A stretch of 64,000 nucleotides of DNA from Conus ventricosus (lineage: Eukaryota; Mollusca; Gastropoda; Neogastropoda; Conidae). Position 1 is the stretch's first letter; the number at the start of each line of letters is the position of its first letter. Shown piece after piece: positions 23,054 to 35,900 of this stretch. The position numbers and the translations under genes are program-made. The notes below the pieces were generated by a model, which did not search any database, was not told where the DNA came from, and saw only the letters and a list, made by a program, of their open reading frames with translations. The DNA lies in the NCBI GenBank assembly GCA_018398815.1, contig CM031622.1, positions 11,928,469-11,992,468 on the forward strand, in the 5' to 3' direction.

Positions 23054-26000
23054 TGTTCGTGGCGTGTGTTGTTCATGTGGAGTGTGTATGTGTGTGTGTG
23101 TGTATGTGTGCATGCGTGTGTCCATGTGCATTTCCTTTTAGGGATAACGGAGAGAGACAGCCTTTGAAAACTGTGCGGAGGGGGTAGTGGGTGGGTGGGA
23201 TGATGTTAAATGGGTCAATACTGACCATTCATGACAGGCAAAAGGCTAGAGAGCAAAGGGACCGAAATGTACACTGGTTGAACTACTGGGTCAGACTGTC
23301 TTCATCAGAAATGGATGCAGTCAACAAGGAAACACCACCACATGCAGCACTGTCAGGCTGACTATCAACAAGGAAACACCACATTCAGCACGTCAGGCTG
23401 ACTATCAACAAGGAAACACCACATGCAGCACTGTCAGGCTGACTATCAACAAGGAAAATCCACATTCAGCACTGTCAGGCTGACTATCAACAAGGAAACA
23501 CCACATTCAGCACTGTCAGGCTGACTATCAACAAGGAAACCACATTCAGCACTGTCAGGCTGACTATCAACAAGGAAACACCACCACATTCAGCACTGTT
23601 CAGGCTGATACCACATTCAGCACTGTCAGGCTGACTATCAACAAGGAAACACCACCACATTCAGCACTGTCAGGCTGACTATCAACAAGGAAACACCACC
23701 ACATTCAGCACTGTCAGGCTGACTATCAACAAGGAAACACCACCACATTCAGCACTGTCAGGCTGACTACAACAAGGAAACACCACCACATGCAGCACTG
23801 TAGGCTGACTATCAACAAGGAAACACCACCACATTCAGCACTGTCAGGCTGACTATCAACAAGGAAACACCACCACATGCAGCACTGTAGGCTGACTATC
23901 AACAAGGAAACACCACCACATTCAGCAGTCAGGCTGACTATCAACAAGGAAACACCCACATTCAGCACTGTCAGGCTGACTATCAACAAGGAAACACCAC
24001 CACATTCAGCACTGTAGTGCTATCAACAAGGAAACACCACCACATGCAGCACTGTCAGGCTGACTATCAACAAGGAAACACCACATTCAGCAGTCAGGCT
24101 GACTATCAACAAGGAAACACCACCACATGCAGCACTGTCAGGTGACTATCAACAAGGAAACACCACCACATTCAGCACTGTCAGGCTGACTATCAACAAG
24201 GAAACATCACCACATGCAGCACTGTCAGGCTGACCATCAACAAGGAACACACACCACATTCAGCACTGTCAGGCTGACTATCAACAAGGAAACACCACCA
24301 CATCAGCACTGTCAGGCTATCAACAAGGAAAACACCACATGCAGCACTGTCAGGCTGACTATCAACAAGGAAACACCACATTCAGCAGTCAGGCTGACTA
24401 TCAACAAGGAAACACCACCAATGCAGCAGTAGGCTGACTATCAACAAGGAAACACCACCACATCAGCACTGTCAGGCTGACTATCAACAAGGAAACATCA
24501 CCACATCAGCACTGTCAGGCTGACATCAACAAGGAAACACCACCACATGCAGCACTGTCAGGCTGACTATCAACAAGGAAACACCACCACATCAGCACTG
24601 TAGGCTGACTATCAACAAGGAAACACCCACATTCAGCACTGTAGGCTGACTATCAACAAGGAAACACCACCATATTCAGCAGTCAGGCCGACTATCAACA
24701 AGGAAACACCACCATATCAGCAGTCAGGCTGACTATCAACAAGGAAACACCACCACATGCAGCACTGTCAGGCTGACTATCCAGAACACACTGGACCACT
24801 ACTAAGGATACAACTGAGCACCAGCTCCAGAACCTGTTGTAGACCACAGGACAACACTGTCAAGGATGGCTATGGTTAGTGATTTAGCTCCACCGTTTCC
24901 TTACATCTGGAACTGGTTCTGCTGCCGGTTTCTCCTTCTCTTCCTTCTCCTTGTCTTCTTTCTCCTCTTTTTCGGGTTCCTCCTCGGCAACGGCAGCTGG
25001 AGCGCTTTCTTCCGTCTCTTTTTTCTCCTCAGACCTGGACAAAACAATCCATTTATGCCATCAGCAACTACAGTCACCAAGAAATGATCAGGGCTTTTTT
25101 TTTTCTTCATACTTACCTGTCCAAACAAATGCCTTATCCCTATTTGGGGTGGAACATCATCATTTCATCAGGATCCTCAACAGCTGGGAGCTATATTGGC
25201 CTTGACACTATACCAAGTTCGATCAGCAGGGTGATGCCCCTCAGTGAGTTCACTTCATGAATCATACCTGAACAAAGATCAGTTTCTGAACTCTCCCCAG
25301 GTAAGCAAGGTGGTGGTAGGTGTGCCAAGTGATCGGACAGATAATTATATTGTAGAACTATCTTTTGTCATAAAATTCCATTTTCTCATGCTTTCCTCTC
25401 CAAACAAATGGCAGAATATTGAAACGAATGAAAGAGGGAGGCAATGAACCAACCTGAAAAAGTCACTGTTCAGTTCTCCAAGACAACAAAACGTTAAAAT
25501 TTCAGCTAACTGATAGTTTTGAACCACTGGTAGACAACTTTTTGTTGTTTACAGTACCATGTGCTTATTTTTTGTTGAAAGGAAAAAAGCAATACACTAA
25601 AAAATATATTGAAAAACAAAAAACTATTTCCACTCAACAAGACAGCAGTGAAAAACAAATCGCGCAGCAAACTTATGAAGAGGATAGCTACATTTGGCTT
25701 TTTTTTTTTTTTTTTCACAATATCTGAAGGCGATTAGGCTTTGCTCATGCCTGCAAAACACGTTTGTTTATACCTACTGGATCTCTTGATGTTTCTCAGT
25801 GGCAAGCTCAGGCTGGCAGAAAAATACGACACAGTGTCAGTCACAACAGCAGAATATCAGAAGACAAAATGACGTCACAGGTGAAAAAAAAAATCAATCA
25901 GAATTTAACTAAAGTACTTGTAGCTCCTTCAGTCGAATTGCTTTCAAACATTTTTTGTGGGCGAGGTGCAATTACGTTTCTGGTTTTCTGTTTGTGGTAT

Positions 26001-29000
26001 TCTAAAGATAACCATACACCCCCCACCTACCCGCCTTCCCTCCTCCTTCCTCTTAAATATGATACGAACGGTTTGTCTGCAGGAACAACAGGAATGGTTT
26101 CTGATGTTGTACGGCTCCGTGTGCCCTCCTCCTTCTCTGGCAGTTGAGGCTCGTCCAAAATGGTCAGGTCAAGGTCAGTCCCTCCTTCCATCCGGATGAC
26201 AGCTGCAAATTCAAAAGCAGCTTCCTAGAGCACTGACAGGGGGGGAAGCTCCAATCAGCAACAGCAGGAAGCAACAACAAAGGAAACAGAAGCAAAACAG
26301 AGACAGAAAAAAAAGACTAGCCAGCACAGAAACAAACGAAGGAAAAGATATGGAACAGGGCAGGACAGAGACAAGGGAGACAAGGGAGAGACAAGTACAG
26401 AGAGGAAACAGAAATCAGTGGGAGGCAGAAAACCATCCAGACCGAGCCCATCAAAAATCGCCATCACTCTCAAAAACCATATACAGGGCCTTACCAGTTT
26501 GATTCTGTGTCTCAAGTTGTTGCTTCCTTGCAGTACTTAAGTTGTCTTCAGATCACAGTATTAAGTGTCACTGACTCAAAAGAAGTTTTAAAAAAAAAAA
26601 ATAAATAAAAAAAAAAAAAAAAGCCCTGAACCCAGAAGATAGAGCAACAACACACAGTAAACCTCATCTGTAATACTTTGCACAGTCCATTCTTCCCTTC
26701 TGAGTCTTCACAGCCAGCCAGGGAAAACAAGCAAAAACATCCCACAACCATCTTCTTGACAACTACCTCAGACTTCATGGTGTGGCCAACAATAGTGCAG
26801 CAAACCAGAAAGCTGAGCTGCAGTGTCTGCTATGGCTCACGACACCTCCTGGCAATAAGCGAGCCCCCTGTAGTTGGGTTTGAAGGTAAACAGATTTACA
26901 ACTTGTAAAGGAGACTGAAGGTGCTGACGACTCTTTCCTCCACCTGAAGGTCATTTCTGAGTTTCTCCACAGCCATGCATCTGGCTGCATTCCTTCATGA
27001 AAGGCACCAAGGTTTCCTACTGTGTAGAACTCTGCTGCCAGGTCTGCACACACCCCATGTTTAGGGATCCTGCTATCCTCCATTCTGTCAACATGCTTGA
27101 ACCAATGCATCCCTGAGTGTGCAAGGTAATCTGGCCATGTTGGCCCTGAAGAGTGTTAGTTTCTGTGACACTCCACATTGTCTGCACTGAGAGAATGCAC
27201 GGTAGGAGTGCTGTATGTAGGGTTCTGACAGCCCTGAACCCAAGCCAGTTTTGATATTGCCCAGAGTACATGCATTTTCTGAATTCGACTTTACCTTGTT
27301 TCTCCTCAGCATGCAAATCTTTTATGAATGGGTTTATCAATTCCAGTCAAAACAACACCACATGACACAAAAACCAGCACGGTACTAAATAACAGACGGA
27401 TAAATACATGAAATGAAACCCACAGACTGACAAAGTAAAGAGCTTACACATACCAGCATCCATGATTGAGGATGTCGTCCTGTCTGCCACTCCAGCACCA
27501 GGTGATTCATGCGACCATCTCCAGCAGCTCCTTGAACACCGCCAGTCGACTTGAAGGGAGGAGCGATCTCCTCCTGACGCTTGGCGTACTCCTCAGGGTG
27601 GAACTTGGATTGAACCTTGGTTGGGAACACAGGCAAACCATGTTCAAGAATCTGTCTCCTTCATGAAGGCAATGCTCACTGATGGAGGCCAGCACTACAC
27701 TATTGCCTCTGTGCAGCAAAGTATTGCTTCTTCACCTTCCTATGTACCTGATTTTCATGATTGGTTCGTTCTAGCCAGGATTTTAATAGTTTGAATTTAA
27801 AACAATGCATAGCTGGAACCATAATCAAAAGTGACTGACTGAAAACACATGAATAACAATTACAATTCATCAAACACAAACCCTGCTATCTAACAGTCAA
27901 GAACTTTCACCATTTGGACTCGGTTCGACATGTAACTGACCACATTCTGCCACATTCATTATGTTTGAGCTTTGGTAATTAGGAAGCACCTGAGCACAGA
28001 ATGACACAATCTGCATTCTATCTGGCTTATTTTCTGACTTCATTTAGTTTGTTTTGTTACTGTTTCCCACCAATTTGCCAAAATCTGCCACATAGTCATC
28101 CTCTGGGAGAAAACCTTTTGTTCTCAAATTTGATTAGACTGTACAATTCCTTAACACGTTTAAGTCTTTATTATTCCTCTGTTTGCATTCTGAGATGATG
28201 AGTCAAATTTTTAGCATAACGATGCAGTTAACCAAATCAGGATTTTCTGGAATAACTTCAGACAACACCACATCCACCTTCGCCCTCAGCCAGCAAGCAG
28301 CTAATGTCCTCAGCCAAACGCTAATGTCCTCAGCCAAACGCTAATGTCCTCAGCCAAACGCTATGTCTGAGTGTCAGCCGCTTTCTACAATCCTAGCTGA
28401 ACACCTGCTGAAATTGAAGATGAGGGAGGATGATAAAACCCAATTTGATATAACCCATTTTCATTAAAACATTTGCTTAAGATGCTCAGAACAACCTCCA
28501 CAGGGAGGGGTGTAAAGTGGGCTGGAAGAGGCGTGGGGTTGGGAGATAGGAACGCTTCAGTCTGACAGCATTTTGCAGAAACACCTTTCTTGAAAATGAC
28601 AAAAATGTTTTCAATCAGACATCTCATCCTCACAATACTTCGCCAAGTTGGATACATTTGTCCAGTGTTGAATCAAGCACCTTCCAGGTATCTGCCCTGA
28701 TATGATTTCAAGCCAGCAGTTATGCAGCTCATCATTCATTCATAATCATTACTACAACACTGTGAAACAAGCAACTGCTCATTCAAGGGAATTCACTTTA
28801 ACAGTTTATTCCAAACCATGCCACTGACGTAAAAAATACAGTAGAAGTTGGGACAGTTTATGCTCCAGTTCTAACTACTCTGGATTGGTGGCAGTCAATT
28901 CTGCCACGACTTTACTGTGGTCACATACCAGGGCAGAAAGAAGATTCAAAGATTTTAATCCTGTGACCCTTTTGGGGCATGGAGGACTTGAAACAAATCA

Positions 29001-30498
29001 AACAAATGTAAATGACACAAATCAAACATCCAAAAATTTTCCCTGTGATTAACACACTGAATGTGATGTCACATAACTTTACTACGTTATTAGAAATTTT
29101 GCTAAGTTTAGCAACACTTTTTACCACCACAGAGCAAACAATGATAGATACAGACTTTATAGATGTAAACTTTCTTGGTATGAACTGCTTTCTAATGTCA
29201 TTATATTTGGTGCATTTCATTACAAAATGAAATTCATCACCAAGGTCATTCTGGTCACAGTCCCGACAGAATCGTTCATTGTGAGGTATTCTAAATCGTC
29301 TGCCAATTTCTATCATGAGTTTATGATTACCACAAGGAAACCGAATTAGTTGGTGCATATAAATATCGGGCAACATTTCAATATATTTTTCACAGCAAAA
29401 CTCCATTTAAAATTTCTAAAACTGGCTGTGCACAGCACCACAAACGTAAAGTCCAGTCCACATCAAGTCAACAAGCCTGTACATTTCGTTAACTAAACAA
29501 TCTCACTCTTAAGTTACATGATATCACTTTGAAAAGTGTTTTGATGTATTTTAAGTTCTGTATTAACTTGTCAGTAGCAATCCACTCTGCTGTCTTGTTT
29601 TCAGTTTTTTGTTTTCTTTTCTTTTTCACAAATACAAGTAGTAAAAGCAGGTGCACATACAAACTTTGCATCCTGACAGTTAGATCTAAAAGATGTCCAA
29701 CTGACTATCAATTAAAAAAAAAAATTCTAGCTTATTTCAATTCTATACAACTTGCCAGCAACAATCCACACTGTTGGTTTGTTTCTCTTTTTTTGTTGTT
29801 GGAGTTTTGTTTACATATGTACATAGGTATTTGCAAAATTAAAAACAAGTCGAAACTCTTTCGTATGCATTCTGACGCTTTTGTGTTACAGTTCTCCAAA
29901 ATGTCCTATCGATTTTCCTTCAGCCACATGTGTCCTTAGCTTTTGCATTTTCAGACGGATCACTGCTTGTGCAACCTGCCTTTTTTTTTTTTTATCAATA
30001 TTTTTCAACATGTGCGCTAACTTACATTTCCCATAATCTGTGTGTTCAGTATTTCCTTTACCTGCAAAACTCGGAAATCTCTTCCCTCACATGTTACCTG
30101 TGCAGCCAGTATAAACAAAACATTTTTTTTAAATACATGTATAAATAACTTTTGTTTTCCTTTCTTTTTTCTGTACCTGCATGCTACTTTTTGTCAACTT
30201 GTGAATCGGAATGTTCTTTATCGCATATACTCAGCACTTCTTTTTTTTTTTTTTTTTTAAAGCCTGCATGCTCAGTCTTTTCTTTTAAGTCTGCATTTTC
30301 ATTATTTATGAATATATAATATGCACCCCTGGCATGATCCTCAGCCCTGATGTGGCCCTTTGCGGTCGGCTGGCTATAAGCAACATTATCTTATCTTATC
30401 TTATCTGGCATGATCCTTTTTTCCTGTGTCCTCTTGCATAATGCAAAGACAGACCTTGTTCACTATCTGCATGCCAGGCCAAACCTGCAACAGGCTTT

Positions 30499-30556
<58 letters not shown>

Positions 30557-32900
30557 TGAATATTATATTATAATGAATACTAATATAGCGCCTATTCTTA
30601 GCTAGAGGCCAAGCTCTAAGCGCTTACAATCTACCCTCGTTTACACAACTAGCTGGGTAGTGCCAAATGAAGAGCTGCCAGCTGGCGCTTCATTCAGTCG
30701 TTTCCCGTGTCAATCCAGTCCATTTTATCCAAAATCGTTCACTAAATTTTCCCTTACTCCTTCATTCTTTCCATTTCTTACTCAGGTGCATGCTATGTGT
30801 AACATGAATCCATACCAACGGTGTGTGTGTGTGTGCGCGTTGGTGTGTGTTTGTGTGTCTGTGCGTGTGTGTTGTGTGTGTGTGTGTGTGCATGTGTGCG
30901 CATTCAATGAGTTATGTGTACACTTGTGTTCATGCATTGCAACTGACTAAAAGGAAATTTTTATTCTAAAATTACGTTTAATCTAACATACTTACCGTGG
31001 CTCACTAATCAATAAGGGGCAGAAATTTTTGCTATCCCGTCCGTATACAATAAAGTCCTACGGACAACAAAACCCCTAAAAGGGGCCTCGTGCCTTGCGC
31101 ATGCTCAGAACCATCCTCTTTTCGAGGTATATTAAACCCGACTGAGAACTCCTGATGGAACCAGGAAGGCGGGAGGTAGGGAGGGTCCTGCGGAGCCACG
31201 GTAAGTATGTTAGATTAAACGTAATTTAGAATAAAATTCCTTTTAATACACATACTATACAGTGGCTCACAATGCAGAGTCCGCACTACCTGGAAGGAGG
31301 GCTCACCTGGTTACCGCCTGGAGGAGCGAGAAGAGCCGGAGCGTGTGGCGGAGAAGGAGGTTTGCGCCACCACAGCTGAGCGATGCCCTAACCCATCATC
31401 CACGCAGACGAGAAACGTCGCGCAGGTAGAATTGATGAAGGTGCCAGGGGACCGCCAAATGCGGCATCTAACCACCACTCAATGCTGGCATATGAGCTAC
31501 TGCCAGCGAAGACGCCCATAGCCCTAATCTCATGAGGTCAGGTGAGAAACAGCCAAATCCCCTTCAGGTCTCACGTACGCAGCTTTAATGACTTCCTCTC
31601 AGCCATCGAGAGATTGAAGAGCGCCTGATGTCCTCCTTATAACTTTCGTTGTAAGAGAGAAACAGTGGCGCTGCTTGGAGCGAGAAGTATCGTGCGTATC
31701 CTATACTCCCCGCAGAGCGCGCACCGGACAGAGAGTGCGGTCTTCGTCGTCCGGGGCGAGAATAGAAGTGAGAGGAAGAATGGAGATAGTTGGGAAAAAA
31801 CCTGGCAACTGGTTTTTTCGCTAAAAATTCCGGAGGAGGCGAAGAATATCGAGCCATCCGGTTCGGAGAGCGACGTCCCCAGCGGGCCACTAAGGCGTGG
31901 ACTTCACTGCAGCGCCCCCTAGAGGCCAGGAAACGAGAAAGGCTGTTTTGAAGAAAGAATTTCAGAGAACACTCCCGATGGGCTCGTAAGGGGGAGCCTG
32001 AGGAGGAGAACTAAGAAAAATCCCACGCCGGGGTACTCCGGAGGGACTCCTGTAGGGCCCTGACCAGATCCCGCAGAAGAGGGTCGTCCCCGAAGGAGGG
32101 GCCCCCTAACTGGCGGAAGTGGTGGAAAAGCCGCCCGGAACCTTAACAGAGGAGGCTGAAAGTTTCTCTCTGATAAAGGAAGGCTAGGTAGTTCGCCGAT
32201 TGGCATTGAGAAGGAGAATGAGGTGATACTGCTGGCTGGAGCACCAAGAGAGCCAGCCATTCCAGTGGACACTATAGACCCCTTGGGTGGCCTGACCTGT
32301 GGCATGTTCCCAAGGCCGATACTGCTGGGGAGGCGCCTCGTGCAGACAGCGCGTCCCGCACAGTAGCCAGGCGTGAAGATGCGCAGCACGTTTGATTGCC
32401 GTGTGGAATGCCTGACCGCGGCTGAAGCAGGACTTTGCCTTTAAGGCGCGTAATCGGAGGCACGTGAGACAGGTGTAAAACAGTTCCGGAAACCACGCTT
32501 GGGCCGGCCGCGTGGAGCCACAAGAAAAGCGTGGCTGCATCTTCCCCTTGCCTTGCGGAGAACTTTCCTAGATGGGGACGGGGAAAGGCATAGCCCGTCA
32601 GGCCGGACCAAGGATGGACAGGGCGTCCACAGCCCACGCTGCCGGATCCGAACTGGGGAACATACAGCTGGAGACGGTGGTGAATCGGGTGGCGAACAGC
32701 TACCTGTGGTTTGAACCAACCGTCCAGAGAGGTCCAGATCGAGTGGACGAGAGTCCATTCTGAGGAAGAACCATGTGCGACCATGCTGAGGGAGCCGCGA
32801 GAATGTGACTTCCCAGGAACATGTTTGGCCGAGATCCGATTGATTGGTCTCGCACCAAAGAAGAAGCTGTTCCGCCCTCAGGACAGGGAGTGAGAGCGCG

Positions 32901-32942
<42 letters not shown>

Positions 32943-35900
32943 CTTGTGATATAACACGCCACAGTCGTGTTGTCGGTGTTGAGGAGAATGTGTTTTCCTT
33001 TCAGGAAGGAAGAAACTCCTTGAGCTTGGAACACGGCTTCCCAGCTCTAGCCGATTGATATGCCAGGCCCCCCATCTCCGGGACCATTGCCCGAGGCCGT
33101 CAGAGAGCTGACGGGGGGCAACCCCACCCGGACTGGGACGCGTCCGTGAACAGTCCTCCGTGGGAGGGGGAGAGATGGGGACTCCCTGAGCTAGCCAGGA
33201 CTGGAGTGCCACTGGACCACCGAGATTGAACCACTGACCAAGAGGGATCGGAAGGTCCCACGACTGCCGGCCCGAGACCAACGCTTGCGAAAGAGGCGCT
33301 GAAACGGCGTTTGTGCAGACGTCCGAGGGGTACTAAGGGGGCCAAGGACCCATCAGACCCAGAAGAGAGGCCAGCTTCCTGGCTGGCGCCTGATCCAAGG
33401 CAAGGAGGTGGGCCAAGATGTGCTGGAGCGAACCAGGCTGGGGGTTGAGAGACCAGCCAGTCGGTGGTGTGGAAGGACATGCCCAGAAACTGAATGCTGC
33501 GACGGAATGAGATCGACTTCTCCTCGATGCGAACAAATCCCAGCTGCTGACAGAGGCTTAAAACCTGTAGGCTGCTGGGAGCACTGAGTGCTGGATGAGG
33601 CAAGAAGAAGCCAATCGTCTAGATAGGCCTTCATCGAATTCCTTTCTCCCAACATGCAAGCAAAGTTCCCGAGCCACCTTCGTGAAAACCCAAGGGCCGG
33701 GGCTAGTCCAAAGGGAAGAGCCCTGAACAGAAAAACGCGGCTTCTCCACACGAAGCGGAGGTATCTTCCTGTCCCTTGGGTGGATCAAGAGATGGAAGTA
33801 CGCATCTTTCAAGTCGATGGATACCGCCCAGTCGCCGGGATGCATGCATCGCGGATTGACATGGGGGTTTCCATCCGAAAACGGAGGACGATAAGAAACC
33901 TGTTCAAGGGCGAGAGATCTAGAACCGGTCTCCATCCTCCAGAAGCATTGGAACCACAAAAATGCGGCCATAAAAACCCGGCGAGGAATGGAAGAGGACT
34001 TCCTCTGTGGCTCCCCTGCTAACAGCGAAAGGACCTCCTGGACTAAGGCCTGAGAGGCCACCAGATCCCGAGGAGGAGCGAAAGCGGGGGGAAAGGAGTG
34101 AGAGGAGCCTTCACTGCACCCCAAGGAAGACGAAACCCCGACCTGATCACCCGCAGAGCCCAAGGGCTTGCGGGAACCGCTCCCAGCACTCAGGTGCCTG
34201 GACAGACTGCCCACAGACCGCCCTGGGGTGAAGTACCCAGGTCGGGGGCAAGTCATTGGGGGTGGGCTGTCTGAGGCGTGGGAGCTCTCGGACCCGCCGG
34301 CCGAGCCTGAGGCCGACCCCTGCTGGGTTGCTTGCCTCGGATCCCCCGGGTCCAAATGACCGTCGTCCCTTGGTTGAGAGGGACCCGGTGATGAGAAAGG
34401 CGCTGGCGCATTGCGTTTTGAACCGGGGCGGGGGGGAGGGGGGCCTGATTGAAAGGCGAGGTCACGCCTAATCTCGGCCTGGCTCTTAATGGTAGCCTGT
34501 ACGTGGTTCCCAAACAGAGACCCTGACTTGACTGGCAAGGCTCTGAGGGAGGCGCGGGCAGAGGAGAACGGTCACAGAAGATGCCAAAAGGACCGCATCT
34601 CTCCTCGCTAGTACTGAGTTCAGATGGAGCCTAGCGAAGGCCCCAGCCGAATACTAAGCCCTTCAGCCATTGACTGAATACAGGCTACCACAGCAGCTGG
34701 TCCGCGGACTGGCGGATGGTGAAGGAATCTGAATCAGGATCCTTAAGGCAGACACTAGTCCCCCTAGAAAAGAATCCATACTGAGATAGCCTCCAAACCC
34801 CTCCTCGCAGACTCTATCCCACTCGGCAAAGGCAGCGCTCTGAGAGGGACAACCTGCCTAGCGTGTGATTTTGACCTCCTCCTGGACCAGGAGGAGGTCC
34901 TCCTGGGAGAGGGTGAGAGTGGCTTCTGGGATAGTATCATTGCCAAGAAGGCCTTCTTGGCAAATGGAAGCCTCTCTGGCTTAAGGACTTCCCGCACGCC
35001 AGCGCACTAGGGAAATCAGGGACAGAACCGGGCATGAGGCCTGTGCCTCCGTGCCCCTGACTCTTATTTGGGCCCTCCTCATGCAATCGGCCACCATGAC
35101 CGACTCCTTTAGCAGAGAGGAGGGCCTAGCTGCCAATGGTCGAGATCTCAGGGCGAGTTCCGCTGCCGAAGGGCAGGGGGCTCTGACCTCCTGAGAGATG
35201 ACACAGCCTCCGGAACAAGGGAAGCCAGAAAGGCCACCGAGTCCTGGAAGGTAATAAGAACCGGGTGACTGGTCCACTTCCATCTGACCCAGAATCCCCC
35301 AGGTCGGATCCACAGACCGATGGGGATGGCCGCCCTTGGCGAAGCGGTGCGCGGCGAAAGCCCAAGTGGTCTGGGATGGCTGATTCCCCAGACATTCCGG
35401 GAGAGGGATCAGTCCCCCGGGTGGGCCGAGGGGGCCTGGGAGGGAGAGGCCTGCACTGGTGGAGGGCTGGGCATAAAAACCCGGCCACCAGGGAAACCCC
35501 GAGGCAGGGGCTGTGGAAAGCCCATGGTCGGGGGATATTGCCATTGGGCCCATGGCGCCCAAGGCAAAGGGCCCTGACCCCATGATAGGGGGGGCTGAGG
35601 GTGTGGCTGCTGGCCCAACCCAGAAAGTGGGGGCCTAATGCGCCGGTCCCCTGAGGGGTGCTCGGAAAAGAGGGCGAAACCCCGGTGGTCTGCCCAAAAG
35701 GAGAGCAGACACATGAGGCGGGGGAAGGGAAACAACCGGGGCCGAACAAGATTCAAGCCCTTGAGCAGGAGTTGCTTCCCTTGGATCGCCTACCGAGCGA
35801 GAGGGGAGGGTGACGAATAGTCTACCTCATTGCCCGCGCCTCCGTAGAGGGCCCGTGCATCTTCGATTCTGCCATGGGAATCGAACTGGCGCAGTAGAAC

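Noticed and set aside
23318..24782. CRISPR-like array
   Set aside because: Units repeat end to end with no unique spacers, in a eukaryotic intron. It is a minisatellite.
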